Of a stretch of DNA of 64,000 bases, positions 37,434 to 47,219 are shown in pieces. The DNA is taken from NCBI GenBank assembly GCA_019359245.1, contig JAHHHR010000004.1, positions 210,708 through 274,707 of the forward strand, read 5' to 3'. The position numbers and the translations under genes are program-made. Below the pieces are notes generated by a model. It saw only the letters and a list, made by a program, of their open reading frames with translations, had not been told where the DNA came from and ran no database searches. Every line of letters begins with the position of its first letter. Position 1 is the stretch's first letter. The DNA is from Nostoc desertorum CM1-VF14. Its GTDB lineage: Bacteria; Cyanobacteriota; Cyanobacteriia; Cyanobacteriales; Nostocaceae.

Positions 37434-37673
37434 ATAAACAAGAGATTATTAAAGTTAGCAACAAATATTTATAAAAGGGCGTCAGGACAACTCAGTCTTT
37501 TTAAGGATGGGATGAGAGACACCCCGACGCCGTTGACGGTTGACGGTTAACAGTCAATAGTCTTCCGTGTTATTCCATCCCCAGAGTAGGTTAGGTGTTT
37601 GAAAAGAAGAGAGAACCATAACTAGTACAGTCCAGTGTAAATAAACATAACACTTCCTATCAGCGACTTAGTA
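37434..37673. other. Gap with a possible structured transcript
   Basis: GGCGTC (37478-37483) can pair with GACGCC (37526-37531) around a segment containing AAGGATGGGATGAGAG. TTGACGGTTGACGGTTAACAG strings follow (37532-37560). It might be a small RNA or only repeats; nothing firmer can be said. Confidence 0.3.
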
Positions 37674-37925
37674 TTAGGCAGACATCTCTTCTAACCCTAT
37701 CCATTCGGTGATAGATTGCCATTGGCTTGCGTAAACAGTAGTATTTATACGTTTTTCTTTTTGAGGTTTGCTAGATATTTTACTTATGACAGCTTCGGTG
37801 AATGAACTGGATTGGTTCAGATTATAAACAGGCATTTCTTGCCAGCAGTGACGGCAAAACCAGTAGCTCTCTGCACCGCGGATATGCTCTAAAAGTAGAT
37901 TTGAACAGCAAGGACAGTAATTCAT
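37674..37925 (-). CDS. Small zinc-ribbon-like protein
   Basis: The 83-aa protein has two CxxC pairs (MNYCPCCSNLL, C4/C7, and WFCRHCWQEM, C24/C27), which probably bind zinc. A polar tail (TTVYASQWQSITEWIGLEEMSA) follows. No DNA-binding helix is evident. Function unknown. Confidence 0.65.
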   Translation of the reverse strand: MNYCPCCSNLLLEHIRGAESYWFCRHCWQEMPVYNLNQSSSFTEAVISKISSKPQKEKRINTTVYASQWQSITEWIGLEEMSA

Positions 37926-38768
37926 ATTTTTCTCAAATCCTGTTAATAAAAGTGTTATTGCAAATCAGGGCAGCCAGTTGACAAGCCCATAGATATTTAA
38001 AACTAGGTGTCTATATTTGGACTATAAGGTTTAAATATGAGGAACTTGTGAAGAAAGTTAAAACATTTAATAGTCTCGTATAAATTATATTTTTTCTTTA
38101 AGTAATATTCTCAAGAAGAGGCGGGGGAAATGCTCCCCATTGGTGTCAAACTAGCGTGAAACCCTTGTCAAAACGTGATATTTACTTATAGTTACTCACC
38201 GCGTTACCCCACCCTAACCCTCTCCTTTACAAGAGAAGGAAACTAGATTCCTTTTTCCCCCCAATACATCGGGGGGACTAAGGGGGGAACATGGGTTTGA
38301 GTCCCCCACTTCTATTTAGCAGTTCTCGTACCCTACGAGAAGCTAGCGCAATAGGTGGGGTTGAATCCCCGCCTGAACTATCCCCTTTGCTCCCTGCTCC
38401 CCTGCCTCTTTGTCAATATTTACACTCACCAATTAATTTCAGATTAACAAAACTACCAAAACCATCAATTAAGTTAATCTATTGGGATGGATCGTCTGCT
38501 ATCTCTAATTTGACAATAGAATAAGTTTAGCGGCTTTAAAATTCTATCTACTTACTGGTTTAGTTACTAACTTACATTTTGTCCGCTTGTATTAGTGATT
38601 CTAATGTTTAAAGAGCGTATTTATCAATATAGTTAATCAACAGTTGATCGGTAGTTGATTGCACCAAAATAATTTCTGATTTTTAACAGTTTACTTTTTC
38701 TGGTTCTCACTAGCTTTTGCTAGTTTGTTTTGATATCAAAAAAGATCATTCAAATCGACTAATTAACC
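37926..38768. repeat. 843-bp intergenic region with several short repeats
   Basis: The gap contains CCCTAACCCTCTCC and GGGGGGACTAAGGGGGG strings (38210-38290) and a short palindromic repeat CTCGTACCCTACGAGAAGC near 38328-38346. The 77-codon frame at 38291-38524 is formed by these repeats and is not a gene. The last 200 nt are A+T rich and probably hold the hybrid kinase promoter. Confidence 0.5.
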
Positions 38769-41700
38769 ATGCAGATCAACGATCAACTGATTAATTTACC
38801 TAGCTTAAATCATGTTATTAATCGTTCTCCCTTAACGATTAATCCTAATAGTTTTGTAGTTGAAGCTATTGTCTTGATGAGCCAGGAAAGATCTAGTAAT
38901 TATGCACCTACTAGTTTAAACTCGTCATTAGATTTAGGCTCCACAAGTGAACCATCTAGTTGTGTTTTGGTTTTGGAAGGAGCAGATTTATTAGGGATTT
39001 TTACTGAAAAAGATGTACTGAGACTTATAGCTTCTGGAATGGACTTATCCAAAGTGACAGTTGCTGAAGTGATGACGCAGCCAGTTGTTACCCTCAGACA
39101 ATCAGAACCTGCGGATATTTTCATTGCTTTATCGTTATTGCGTCAGCATCAGACTAATTATTTACCCATTTTGGACGATCGCGGACAATTAGTAGGAATC
39201 ATTACCCAGACTAGCTTGCTACAAGCCTTCGACATGGTAAAAATGGTTGGGGTCGTTGAAGGGTTGCAGCAATATTTACAAAAACCTAGAGATGAATTCA
39301 GGCAGGTTAATCAGTCAATTGAGATAGAGCAAGTCCGCTATCAAACTCAAAATAACTTAAGATTATGGGTTGAGACACAATCGGCTGAAATCATGCAAGT
39401 TAATCAGGAACTTCAGCAAGCCCTCGAAGAACTCCAGGTTGTGGAAGAAGAACTGCGTGAACAAAACGAAGAGTTGGCCGTTGCCCGTGAGCTAGTAGAA
39501 TTGGAGCGCCAGCGTTACCAGGATTTGTTTGAATTCGCTCCAGATGGTTATTTGGTCACTGATACAGCAGGTATTATTCAAGAAGCTAACCGAGCAGCAG
39601 CCATTTTGCTGGGTGTACACCAAAAATATTTGGTGAACAAACCATTAATTTTATTTATTGCTCACCAAGACCGCAAGACTTTTAGCATTCAGCTAAATAA
39701 TGAACAGCAGTGGGAAGCTTACCTAAAACCACGGGGAGGTACAGCTTTTCCGGCTAGTATTAGAGCCGCTGCCATGTACGATTCAGAGGGTAAGCAAGTT
39801 GGCTGGCGCTGGTTACTGTGCGATATTAGTGACCGCCAGCAGGCAAAAGAAAGGCTGTGTAAAGCTTACGAAGAGTTGGAACAACGAGTGGCAGAACGGA
39901 CGGCAGAACTTGTTATGTCCAATATCCTATTGCAACAAGAAATTACTGAACGCCAACGCGCACAAGTTGCATTACACCAAAGCGAAAACCTCTATCGCCA
40001 TCTCGTGGAAAGCCAAATTGACATAATTATTCGCATTGATTTGCAAGGGCAAATTACCTTTGCGAATGCGGCTGCTTGTCAAACTTTTGGCCGGAAAGAA
40101 GATGAGTTTCGTGGCCAGTCATTTTTCCAGTTTCTTCATCCAGATGACTTGCCTGAAGCGATGGAAGATATAACAAATTTAGAATCTTCATCCTATCCTT
40201 TGACTAATCGTGAGCGACGTGCATTCACAGTCAACGGTATCCGTTGGTTTCAATGGAATGCGATCGCAATTCATAATGACAAAGGAGAGGTTGTTGAAAT
40301 CCAAGGGGTAGGCAGAGATATTACCGAACAGCAAGCGGCGCTACATGAACGCCAACTTGCAGAAGCAGCACTGCACCAAAGCGAGAAGAAATTTCGGACT
40401 TTTTCCGAAAACACCCACGCAATGATCTGGATTGGTAGCCTAGATTCATTTGACCCCTTGTACATTAGTCCTGCTTATGAGAAGATTTGGGGTCGATCTA
40501 TCCAGGATCTGTTTGAGCAGCCAAAATCTTGGGTAGACATGGTTCATCCAGACGATCGCGATCAGGCCACGCAATCAATCGAGCAACTACTTAGTGGTAG
40601 TCAATCTATTTCAGTAGAATATCGGATTTTGCGACCTGATGGATCGGTGCGCTGGATTTGGAATCAAGGCTTTGCTGTCTATGATGACCAAGGAAAACTT
40701 AACTATTATGGTGGCTTTGTCGAAGATATCACCGAGCGCAAATTGTCCGAAGAATCACTGCGCCAGACTGAAGAGAAATTTCGCACTATTGCCGAAAATA
40801 TCCACGCAGTCATTTGGATTGCTAGTGCAGATTCATTCCGAACCTTGTATGTTAGTCCGGCTTATGAGAAAATTTGGGGTCGCTCTTGCCAATATCTATT
40901 GGAGCATCCTGAGTCCTGGATAGAAACCATTCATCCAGACGATCGCGAGCGAACAACCAAAGCAGCAAAACAACAGCTTAATGGTGAATCCGCTTCAATA
41001 GAATATCGAATTTTGCGACCTGATGGATCGATGCGCTGGATCTGGGATCGGAGCTTTACTGTCTATGATGACCAAGGAAAAGTTCAGTACTATGGTGGCA
41101 TCGCCGAAGATATTACCGAACGCAAACTGGCCGAAGAGTCACTCCAAGAAAGTGAAGCGCGATTGAGTTTAGCTACTGAAGCTGTTCAAATAGGGATATG
41201 GGATCGGAACCTGATCGCCAATACTGCTGTTTGGTCTGCCAATATGGGGCCACTTTATGGTCTGCCTGCCAACACCTTGTGTCCAACCTTTGAAGACTAT
41301 CTTAATTTAGTCCATCCAGAAGACCGTGAATCTGTAGCTGCGAGTATAGATTGGATGATTAAGGAAGGAAAAGGATTTATAGAATATCGGATTGTCTGGC
41401 CCGACGGCAGCCTACACTGGTTAAACTGCAAAGGTCAGGTCTACTATAACGAAATCGGTCAGCCGATTCGGATAATTGGCACAAATAGGGATGTCACTGA
41501 GAGCAAACTGGCAAAACAAAAAATTTCCGAACAAGCCGCCTTACTTGATATCGCCACCGACGCTATATTAGTTCGAGATTTCCAGTCTCAACTCTTATTC
41601 TGGAATAAAGGTGCAGAGCGGATGTACGGTTGGCTTTCTACAGAAGTTATAGGAAAAGACCTCCAGGAGATTTTGTACTCAGCAGAAACTCAGCAGCAAC

Positions 41701-43025
41701 TAGAAATACCCTTAAAAAGGGTAATTGAGAATGGCTCGTGGCAAGGCGAGTTATGTAAAGTTACCAAATCCGGTAAGGAAATTGTTGTAGAAAGTCGCTG
41801 GACATTGATGCGTGATGCTAAGGGAGAACCTAAATCTATCCTTACTGTTGACACTGACATCACCGAAAAGAAACAACTTGAAGAACAGTTTTTTCGCACC
41901 CAGCGATTAGAAAGCCTTGGTACTCTTGCAGGTGGTATTGCCCACGACTTGAACAATATATTGACACCAATTTTGGCTGCAGCTCAATTGCTACAGGGAA
42001 CATTTTTCCAAGACGACCAAGAGCGTTCTGGGCAAATGTTGGCACTTGTAGAAACCAACGCCAAACGTGGAGCAGCTTTAGTGAAGCAAATCTTGTCCTT
42101 TGCGCGAGGATTTAAAGGAGAGCGGACACTTATCCAAATTGAATGCCTGATTTCAGAAATTATCCAAATTGCTAAACAGACATTTCCCAAATCTATTAAA
42201 TTTTCCACGGTTATTCCAGAAGACATTTGGGCTATCACTGGAGACACCACACAACTGCATCAAGTGTTGATGAATCTGGTAGTAAATGCCCGCGATGCTT
42301 TACCGGATGGTGGCAATATCAAGATTTCTGTGGAAAACAAGTTTATTGATGAAGCTTATACCAGAATGAATCTCGATGCTAAAGTTGGGCCTTATATTGT
42401 GATTACCGTTGCAGATAACGGAATTGGCATACCACCAGACATATTAAATAGAATTTTTGAGCCATTTTTTACTACAAAAGATGTCAATACAGGTACGGGA
42501 CTTGGCCTTTCAACAGCGCTTGGCATTATTAGAAGCCATGATGGTTTTATCAAAGTGTCTAACAATGTTATTAGTGGCAGCCAATTTGACTTGTTTTTAC
42601 CAGCAGTAGCAGCAACCCAAGGCTTCAGCATAGAAGAGATGGATTTGCTACCAGGACAGAGAGAATTGATTTTGGTTGTAGATGATGAAACCCAAATTCG
42701 AGAGATTGCCACAATCATCCTGGAAAACCACAACTATAAGATACTAACTGCCAGTAATGGCATAGAGGCGATCGCACTTTATGCCCAACACAAGCATCAA
42801 ATCAATGCCGTATTGATGGATATAATGATGCCGGACATGGACGGAATCACCGCTATTCGCACCTTGCAAAAAATAAACAACCAGGTTCAAATTATTGCCT
42901 GTAGCGGACTGAACTTAATGCAAGTTTTTGATCAAGCTGCTGATGCTAATGTGCAAGCAGTTTTATTAAAACCCTATACTGCCAAAGAATTATTAAGAAG
43001 TTTACACCACCTATTCAGAGGCTAG
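38769..43025 (+). CDS. CBS/multi-PAS hybrid histidine kinase
   Basis: The 1418-aa cytoplasmic protein has a CBS pair (about 10-165), a coiled coil (190-250), about six PAS/PAC modules (250-1040), HisKA with H1059 (GIAHDLNN), HATPase (VNARDALPDGG, DNGIGIPPD, TGTGLGLS) and a C-terminal receiver with D1351 (LMDIMMPDMDG). Two adjacent PAS modules (nt about 40380-40755 and 40764-41140) are nearly identical, including SPAYEKIWGRS and EYRILRPDGS. There is no transmembrane segment. A kinase remnant follows directly. Confidence 0.93.
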   Translation: MQINDQLINLPSLNHVINRSPLTINPNSFVVEAIVLMSQERSSNYAPTSLNSSLDLGSTSEPSSCVLVLEGADLLGIFTEKDVLRLIASGMDLSKVTVAEVMTQPVVTLRQSEPADIFIALSLLRQHQTNYLPILDDRGQLVGIITQTSLLQAFDMVKMVGVVEGLQQYLQKPRDEFRQVNQSIEIEQVRYQTQNNLRLWVETQSAEIMQVNQELQQALEELQVVEEELREQNEELAVARELVELERQRYQDLFEFAPDGYLVTDTAGIIQEANRAAAILLGVHQKYLVNKPLILFIAHQDRKTFSIQLNNEQQWEAYLKPRGGTAFPASIRAAAMYDSEGKQVGWRWLLCDISDRQQAKERLCKAYEELEQRVAERTAELVMSNILLQQEITERQRAQVALHQSENLYRHLVESQIDIIIRIDLQGQITFANAAACQTFGRKEDEFRGQSFFQFLHPDDLPEAMEDITNLESSSYPLTNRERRAFTVNGIRWFQWNAIAIHNDKGEVVEIQGVGRDITEQQAALHERQLAEAALHQSEKKFRTFSENTHAMIWIGSLDSFDPLYISPAYEKIWGRSIQDLFEQPKSWVDMVHPDDRDQATQSIEQLLSGSQSISVEYRILRPDGSVRWIWNQGFAVYDDQGKLNYYGGFVEDITERKLSEESLRQTEEKFRTIAENIHAVIWIASADSFRTLYVSPAYEKIWGRSCQYLLEHPESWIETIHPDDRERTTKAAKQQLNGESASIEYRILRPDGSMRWIWDRSFTVYDDQGKVQYYGGIAEDITERKLAEESLQESEARLSLATEAVQIGIWDRNLIANTAVWSANMGPLYGLPANTLCPTFEDYLNLVHPEDRESVAASIDWMIKEGKGFIEYRIVWPDGSLHWLNCKGQVYYNEIGQPIRIIGTNRDVTESKLAKQKISEQAALLDIATDAILVRDFQSQLLFWNKGAERMYGWLSTEVIGKDLQEILYSAETQQQLEIPLKRVIENGSWQGELCKVTKSGKEIVVESRWTLMRDAKGEPKSILTVDTDITEKKQLEEQFFRTQRLESLGTLAGGIAHDLNNILTPILAAAQLLQGTFFQDDQERSGQMLALVETNAKRGAALVKQILSFARGFKGERTLIQIECLISEIIQIAKQTFPKSIKFSTVIPEDIWAITGDTTQLHQVLMNLVVNARDALPDGGNIKISVENKFIDEAYTRMNLDAKVGPYIVITVADNGIGIPPDILNRIFEPFFTTKDVNTGTGLGLSTALGIIRSHDGFIKVSNNVISGSQFDLFLPAVAATQGFSIEEMDLLPGQRELILVVDDETQIREIATIILENHNYKILTASNGIEAIALYAQHKHQINAVLMDIMMPDMDGITAIRTLQKINNQVQIIACSGLNLMQVFDQAADANVQAVLLKPYTAKELLRSLHHLFRG

Positions 43026-43072
43026 TACCGCAAGGCGGAAGTCAAAAGTCAAAAGTCAGTGCTGTCAATGCA

Positions 43073-43511
43073 ATGGAACCTCGAATGCAAGCTATTGGTA
43101 TATCTGTGCGCGTAAATGTGGTTGATTTGCAACTAGAAGGCGATCCAGAACGACTATATACAGGCGATCTTAAATGTGCTAGACAACACTATCAAACATT
43201 CAGTAACCGATTCTCTGGTGTTTATTTCTGGGTACAGCGAGAGTAAACAAGCAGTTGTGAAAATTTGAGACTAGGGAACAAGTATTAGTGAGGGTGATTT
43301 GCCCCGAATTTTTGAACAGTTTTATAGAACATATCCCTGCCGTAAAGGCAGTGGCAACGGTCTGGGGTTAGCGATCGCCAAGCGCATTGTAGAAGCTCAT
43401 CAAGGCAGCATCACAGCCAACAGCGTCGCCAATCAGGGCGCAACTTTTACGATTTGCCTGCCGTTAAAAGCGATAGCAAATTTCAATCAGGAAGGAGATA
43501 GCCAGGAGTAA
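43073..43511 (+). pseudogene. Histidine kinase HATPase remnant
   Basis: Translation from ATG 43073 gives MEPRMQAIGISV through GDPERLY, as in HATPase domains. A 1-nt shift at about 43160 is then needed to read QAILNVLDNTIKHSV. In that frame TGA (43266) and TAG (43272) replace what should be Trp and Gln in VKIWDQG. The frame then runs through RIFEQFYRTYPCRKGSGNGLGLAIAKRI to 43511. One indel and two nonsense changes show it is dead. The N-terminal domains are absent. Confidence 0.85.
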
Positions 43512-43676
43512 TAGGTTGTTACTCTGGGCCAGGGGAGGCATTCCTCGCCCCCTGCTCCCTGCCCTCTACCCCCTGCCCAATCCCTTATACTTTGATGATT
43601 TCCTCACAAGTTCCTCAAATTGCTTTGCTAAATTTAGAGCCTGAGCAACGTCGGCAAAATGGGGTTAATCCGGCTG
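43512..43676. repeat. C-rich intergenic repeat upstream of the DUF442 gene
   Basis: CCCCCTGCTCCCTGCCCTC-type strings (43545-43580) belong to the C-rich family. A 31-codon frame (43595-43690, beginning MISSQVPQIALLNL) overlaps the next gene start and is not recognised. Confidence 0.5.
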
Positions 43677-44063
43677 ATGAACATTATTAGGAAAATTAAT
43701 GATGAGTTAGCGATCGCTGGACAAATTACACTAGATCAGCTGAAACAAATCGCTGATGAGGGTTATCAGTCTGTACTGAACCTACGTTTGCCCGACGAAC
43801 CAGGCTTGCTGGCTAATGAACAGGAGAAAATAGAGCATTTGGGATTGTACTACGTTAACTTCCCAACAAAACCTGAAGACATTAATCATCAAGTTACGTT
43901 CCAGATATATCAGATGATCACTGAACTACGCAAACCGATTCTGATACATTGCGATAACTCAATTCGTTCAGCCGCAATAGTATTGTTGTATATCTGCATC
44001 AAGCAGGGAATAACATTTGAAAAAGCCCTGCAAAAAGTTATTAAATTAGGGTTGATAAGCTGA
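43677..44063 (+). CDS. DUF442/beta-lactamase-hydrolase-like phosphatase
   Basis: The 128-aa protein (MNIIRKINDELAIAGQITLDQLKQIADEGYQSVLNLRLPDE) matches the BLH/DUF442 phosphatase domain. Its catalytic loop HCDNSIRSA keeps the family's Cys-x4-Arg pattern, although the usual SG/T residues are DNSI here. It is the stand-alone version, not fused to a metallo-beta-lactamase. ATG 43677 matches the family start; the frame is open from 43659. Confidence 0.85.
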   Translation: MNIIRKINDELAIAGQITLDQLKQIADEGYQSVLNLRLPDEPGLLANEQEKIEHLGLYYVNFPTKPEDINHQVTFQIYQMITELRKPILIHCDNSIRSAAIVLLYICIKQGITFEKALQKVIKLGLIS

Positions 44064-44418
44064 TGCGCGCCTAAATTGTATAAACACTCTTTACGGTCTT
44101 AACTGTTAACTGTTGACGGTTATCAGTCATCGATCATCAACCTTCATGTAAATGTTCAAGTTAAATGCGTAACAGCTTATAGCTATCAACTCTTAATTTA
44201 ATTTCAGTTCTATCTCTGTGAAAGCCAATGCTGTTCAGCCTCATCTCTTGATTGATCGCTCATTCCATAGATTTGAAGCTATTGTAACTTTTCATCCTAG
44301 AGCTAGACGCGGCTGGTCTTCATGGTCATATACCATTTAAGTAGGAATCTGCCTCACAGAACTGGAGACTGAAAAAAAATGAGGTCGTGACCTAACTAAA
44401 GTTCTGGTATTCGTCATC
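44064..44418. other. Intergenic region upstream of susA
   Basis: It holds AACTGTTAACTGTTGACGG strings near 44100-44122. A 41-codon open frame (44218-44340, GTG start; contains RFEAIVTFHPRARRGW) reads protein-like but is not recognised. The susA promoter must lie here. Confidence 0.35.
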
Positions 44419-46830
44419 ATGTATGAACTAGTTCAAGCTGTCTTCAACGGTGATGAAAAAACTGCTCTACATCAGTTGATTTATACGTTGAGTGCTTCAG
44501 GTAAGCATTACTTCCTGAGAAATGAAATTTTACAAGCTTTTACCGATTACTGTCATCAATCCCAAAAGCCAGCCTATTTTTACTACTCTTCTTCTGTTGG
44601 CAAACTGATACAGTACACCCACGAAATAATTCTTGAAGAAGAAAGTATTTGGTTCGTGGTTCGCCCCAGGATTGCTAGTCAGGAAGCTTGGAAACTGACA
44701 GCCGATTTTAAGAGTTTCAAGCAGATGACGCCTCAAACGCTGCTAGATGTTAGAGATCGCCTAGTCAACCGCTACGAACCTCACATTCTCGAAATCGACC
44801 TCCACCCTTTCTACGAAAGTTCTCCAAGAATCGACGACCCCAGAAATATTGGTCAAGGTTTAGCCTTCCTCAACCGTTACCTGTGCAATCAATTGTTGAC
44901 TGACCCCCAATATTGGGTAGAAATGTTATTTCAAGCATTACAGGGGTTGCAAAATAATGGGATTCGGCTGCTGTTGAGCGATCGCATTCCTTCTGGTATT
45001 CACCTAGCTAAACAAATTAAGCTAGCGCTGAAATTGCTGACTGAGCTTGAGCCTGATGAACCTTATGAAAAATTTCGCTTCGATCTTCAAGAACTCGGCT
45101 TCGAGCCGGGTTGGGGTAACACTGCGGCGCGAGTTTCCGAAACCCTAGAACTCCTCGACCGACTGATTTACTCCCCAGAACCTGGCATCTTAGAAACATT
45201 TGTGGCTCGCGTCCCCGCCGTCTTTCGCGTCGTCCTCATTTCCATCCACGGCTGGGTTGGACAGGAAGATGTTTTAGGAAGAGATGAAACACTCGGCCAA
45301 GTTATCTACGTCCTTGAACAAGCCCGCAGCTTAGAAAACGAACTGCGTGAACAAATCCACCTCGCTGGTCTCGACGTGCTGGGTATGGAGCCACATGTGA
45401 TTATTCTCACCCGGCTAATCCCTAACTGCGAAGGAACATTTTGCAACCTGCGCTTAGAAAAAGTCCAAGATACTCAAAATGCTTGGATATTGCGCGTTCC
45501 TTTTAGTGAATTCAATCCTGAAATTACCAACAATTGGATTTCTAAATTTGAGATTTGGCCTTATTTAGAAAACTTTGCTCTAGATGCAGAAAAAGAATTA
45601 CTAGCTCAATTCCAAGGCAAACCTGATCTTCTTATTGGCAACTACAGCGACGGTAACTTAGTAGCCTTTCTTTTATCTCGGCGGATGAAAGTTACCCAGT
45701 GCAATATTGCCCATTCCTTGGAAAAACCTAAATATCTATTTAGTAATTTATATTGGCAAGATTTAGAAGATCAATATCACTTCTCGGTACAATTTACTGC
45801 TGATTTAATTAGCATGAATGCAGCCGAATTTATTATCACATCATCCTATCAAGAAATTGTCGGCACACCTGACACCATAGGCCAATACGAGTCGTACAAA
45901 TGCTTTACGATGCCGCAGCTTTATCATGTGGTTGATGGGATTGATTTGTTTAGTCCTAAATTCAACTTAGTACCACCGGGAGTAAATGAAAATATTTTCT
46001 TTCCCTATAGCCAAAAAGAAAACCGAGATTCTAACCTTCGCACACAAATTCACGACCTCCTCTTTACCCGCGAAGACTCCCAAATCTTTGGTCATTTAGA
46101 TCACCCTGATAAGCGACCAATCTTTTCCGTTACTTCCATCAGTTCAATCAAAAATTTGGCGGGATTAGCTGAATGCTTTGGTCAAAGTCAGGCGTTGCAA
46201 GAGCATTGTAACCTGATCCTTTTCAGTAGTAAACTGCATCCCGGTGAAGCTACAAACCCAGAAGAAGCAGAAGAAATCCAAAAACTCCACGATATTATTG
46301 AGCAATATCATCTCAAAGGCAAGATTCGCTGGGTGGGGATGCGTCTCCCTAGCAGTCACCTCGGCGAAGCCTACCGAGTAATTGCAGATTCTCAGGGAAT
46401 TTATGTCCACTTTGCCCTCTTTGAATCCTTCGGTCGGTCTATTTTGGAAGCGATGATTTCCGGCTTACCAACTTTCGCTACTCAATTTGGCGGCTCTTTA
46501 GAAATTATCGAAAACCAAGAGAATGAATTTAATCTTAATCCTACAGACTTAGAAGGAGCAGCAAAGAAAATCTTAGGATTTGTTGACCAATGTAAAACTC
46601 ATCCTGACTATTGGCAGGAAGTTTCAGAATGGATGAGTCTGCGAATTCATAATAGATACAATTGGCATTTACATAGTAAGCAATTACTACAGCTTGCTAA
46701 GATATTTAGTTTTTGGAACTTTGTTGCTCCAGAAAATAACGAAGCCAGAGATCGCTATATGGAAACCTTATTTCATCTCATTTATAAACCTAGAGCCGAA
46801 AAGATGTTGGAAAAACATAAGGGGGGATGA
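44419..46830 (+). CDS. susA: Sucrose synthase
   Basis: The 803-aa GT4 enzyme reversibly converts sucrose and UDP (or ADP) to fructose and NDP-glucose. N-terminal regulatory part (1-270), then GT-B fold with GWVGQEDVLGRDETLGQVIYVLEQ, PDLLIGNYSDGN, the MPQLYHVVDGIDLFSPKFNLVPPGV loop and the ExxxxE motif ALFESFGRSILEAM. In Nostoc this enzyme mainly cleaves sucrose, linking it to glycogen and nitrogen fixation. The last codons (KGG, stop) are encoded by the first unit of a G-rich 8-nt tandem repeat. Confidence 0.96.
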   Translation: MYELVQAVFNGDEKTALHQLIYTLSASGKHYFLRNEILQAFTDYCHQSQKPAYFYYSSSVGKLIQYTHEIILEEESIWFVVRPRIASQEAWKLTADFKSFKQMTPQTLLDVRDRLVNRYEPHILEIDLHPFYESSPRIDDPRNIGQGLAFLNRYLCNQLLTDPQYWVEMLFQALQGLQNNGIRLLLSDRIPSGIHLAKQIKLALKLLTELEPDEPYEKFRFDLQELGFEPGWGNTAARVSETLELLDRLIYSPEPGILETFVARVPAVFRVVLISIHGWVGQEDVLGRDETLGQVIYVLEQARSLENELREQIHLAGLDVLGMEPHVIILTRLIPNCEGTFCNLRLEKVQDTQNAWILRVPFSEFNPEITNNWISKFEIWPYLENFALDAEKELLAQFQGKPDLLIGNYSDGNLVAFLLSRRMKVTQCNIAHSLEKPKYLFSNLYWQDLEDQYHFSVQFTADLISMNAAEFIITSSYQEIVGTPDTIGQYESYKCFTMPQLYHVVDGIDLFSPKFNLVPPGVNENIFFPYSQKENRDSNLRTQIHDLLFTREDSQIFGHLDHPDKRPIFSVTSISSIKNLAGLAECFGQSQALQEHCNLILFSSKLHPGEATNPEEAEEIQKLHDIIEQYHLKGKIRWVGMRLPSSHLGEAYRVIADSQGIYVHFALFESFGRSILEAMISGLPTFATQFGGSLEIIENQENEFNLNPTDLEGAAKKILGFVDQCKTHPDYWQEVSEWMSLRIHNRYNWHLHSKQLLQLAKIFSFWNFVAPENNEARDRYMETLFHLIYKPRAEKMLEKHKGG

Positions 46831-46881
46831 GGGGATGAGGGGATGAGGGGATGAGGGGACAAGGGGACAAGGGGACAAGGG
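46818..46881. repeat. G-rich 8-nt tandem repeat at the 3' end of susA
   Basis: GGGGATGA is repeated about four times and then GGGGACAA about three times. The susA stop codon lies inside the first unit, so the array may have altered the protein's C-terminus. Confidence 0.85.
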
Positions 46882-46907
46882 TAATTAGAGACTAATTTAT
46901 AACCTTA

Positions 46908-47177
46908 GAACTCCGTTCATCCACCTCAGAACCTCGTTCATCCACCTCTGAACTGGATGAATCCACTTCAGAACTCCATTCATCTCCCTTAAAGACAGAT
47001 GAATCTATCTCTGAACCGGATGAATCCACCTTTGAACTAGATGAATCCATCTCTGAACCGGATGAATCCACCTCTGAACTAGATGAATCCACCTCTGAAC
47101 CGGATGAATCCATCTCTGAACTCCGTTCATCCACCTCTGAACTCCGTTCATCCACCTCTGAACTGGATGAATCCACC
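46908..47177. repeat. 21-nt minisatellite, about 13 units
   Basis: Two unit types alternate: one containing GTTCATCCACCTCTGAACT and the other GATGAATCCACCTCTGAAC. The period is exactly 21 nt, so several frames stay open on both strands (98 codons on minus as a Ser/Glu/Asp heptad, others of 62-63 codons). No ribosome binding site or conserved start was seen, so it is listed as a repeat rather than a gene. Confidence 0.85.
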
Positions 47178-47219
47178 AAATTTCCCAATTCCCCATTCCC
47201 TACTCCCTACTCCCTACTT

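Noticed and set aside
38291..38524. 77-codon ORF
   Set aside because: Its first half is made of intergenic repeats and its composition is not protein-like.
46908..47177. CRISPR array
   Set aside because: The units are contiguous 21-mers with no unique spacers and no cas genes nearby.
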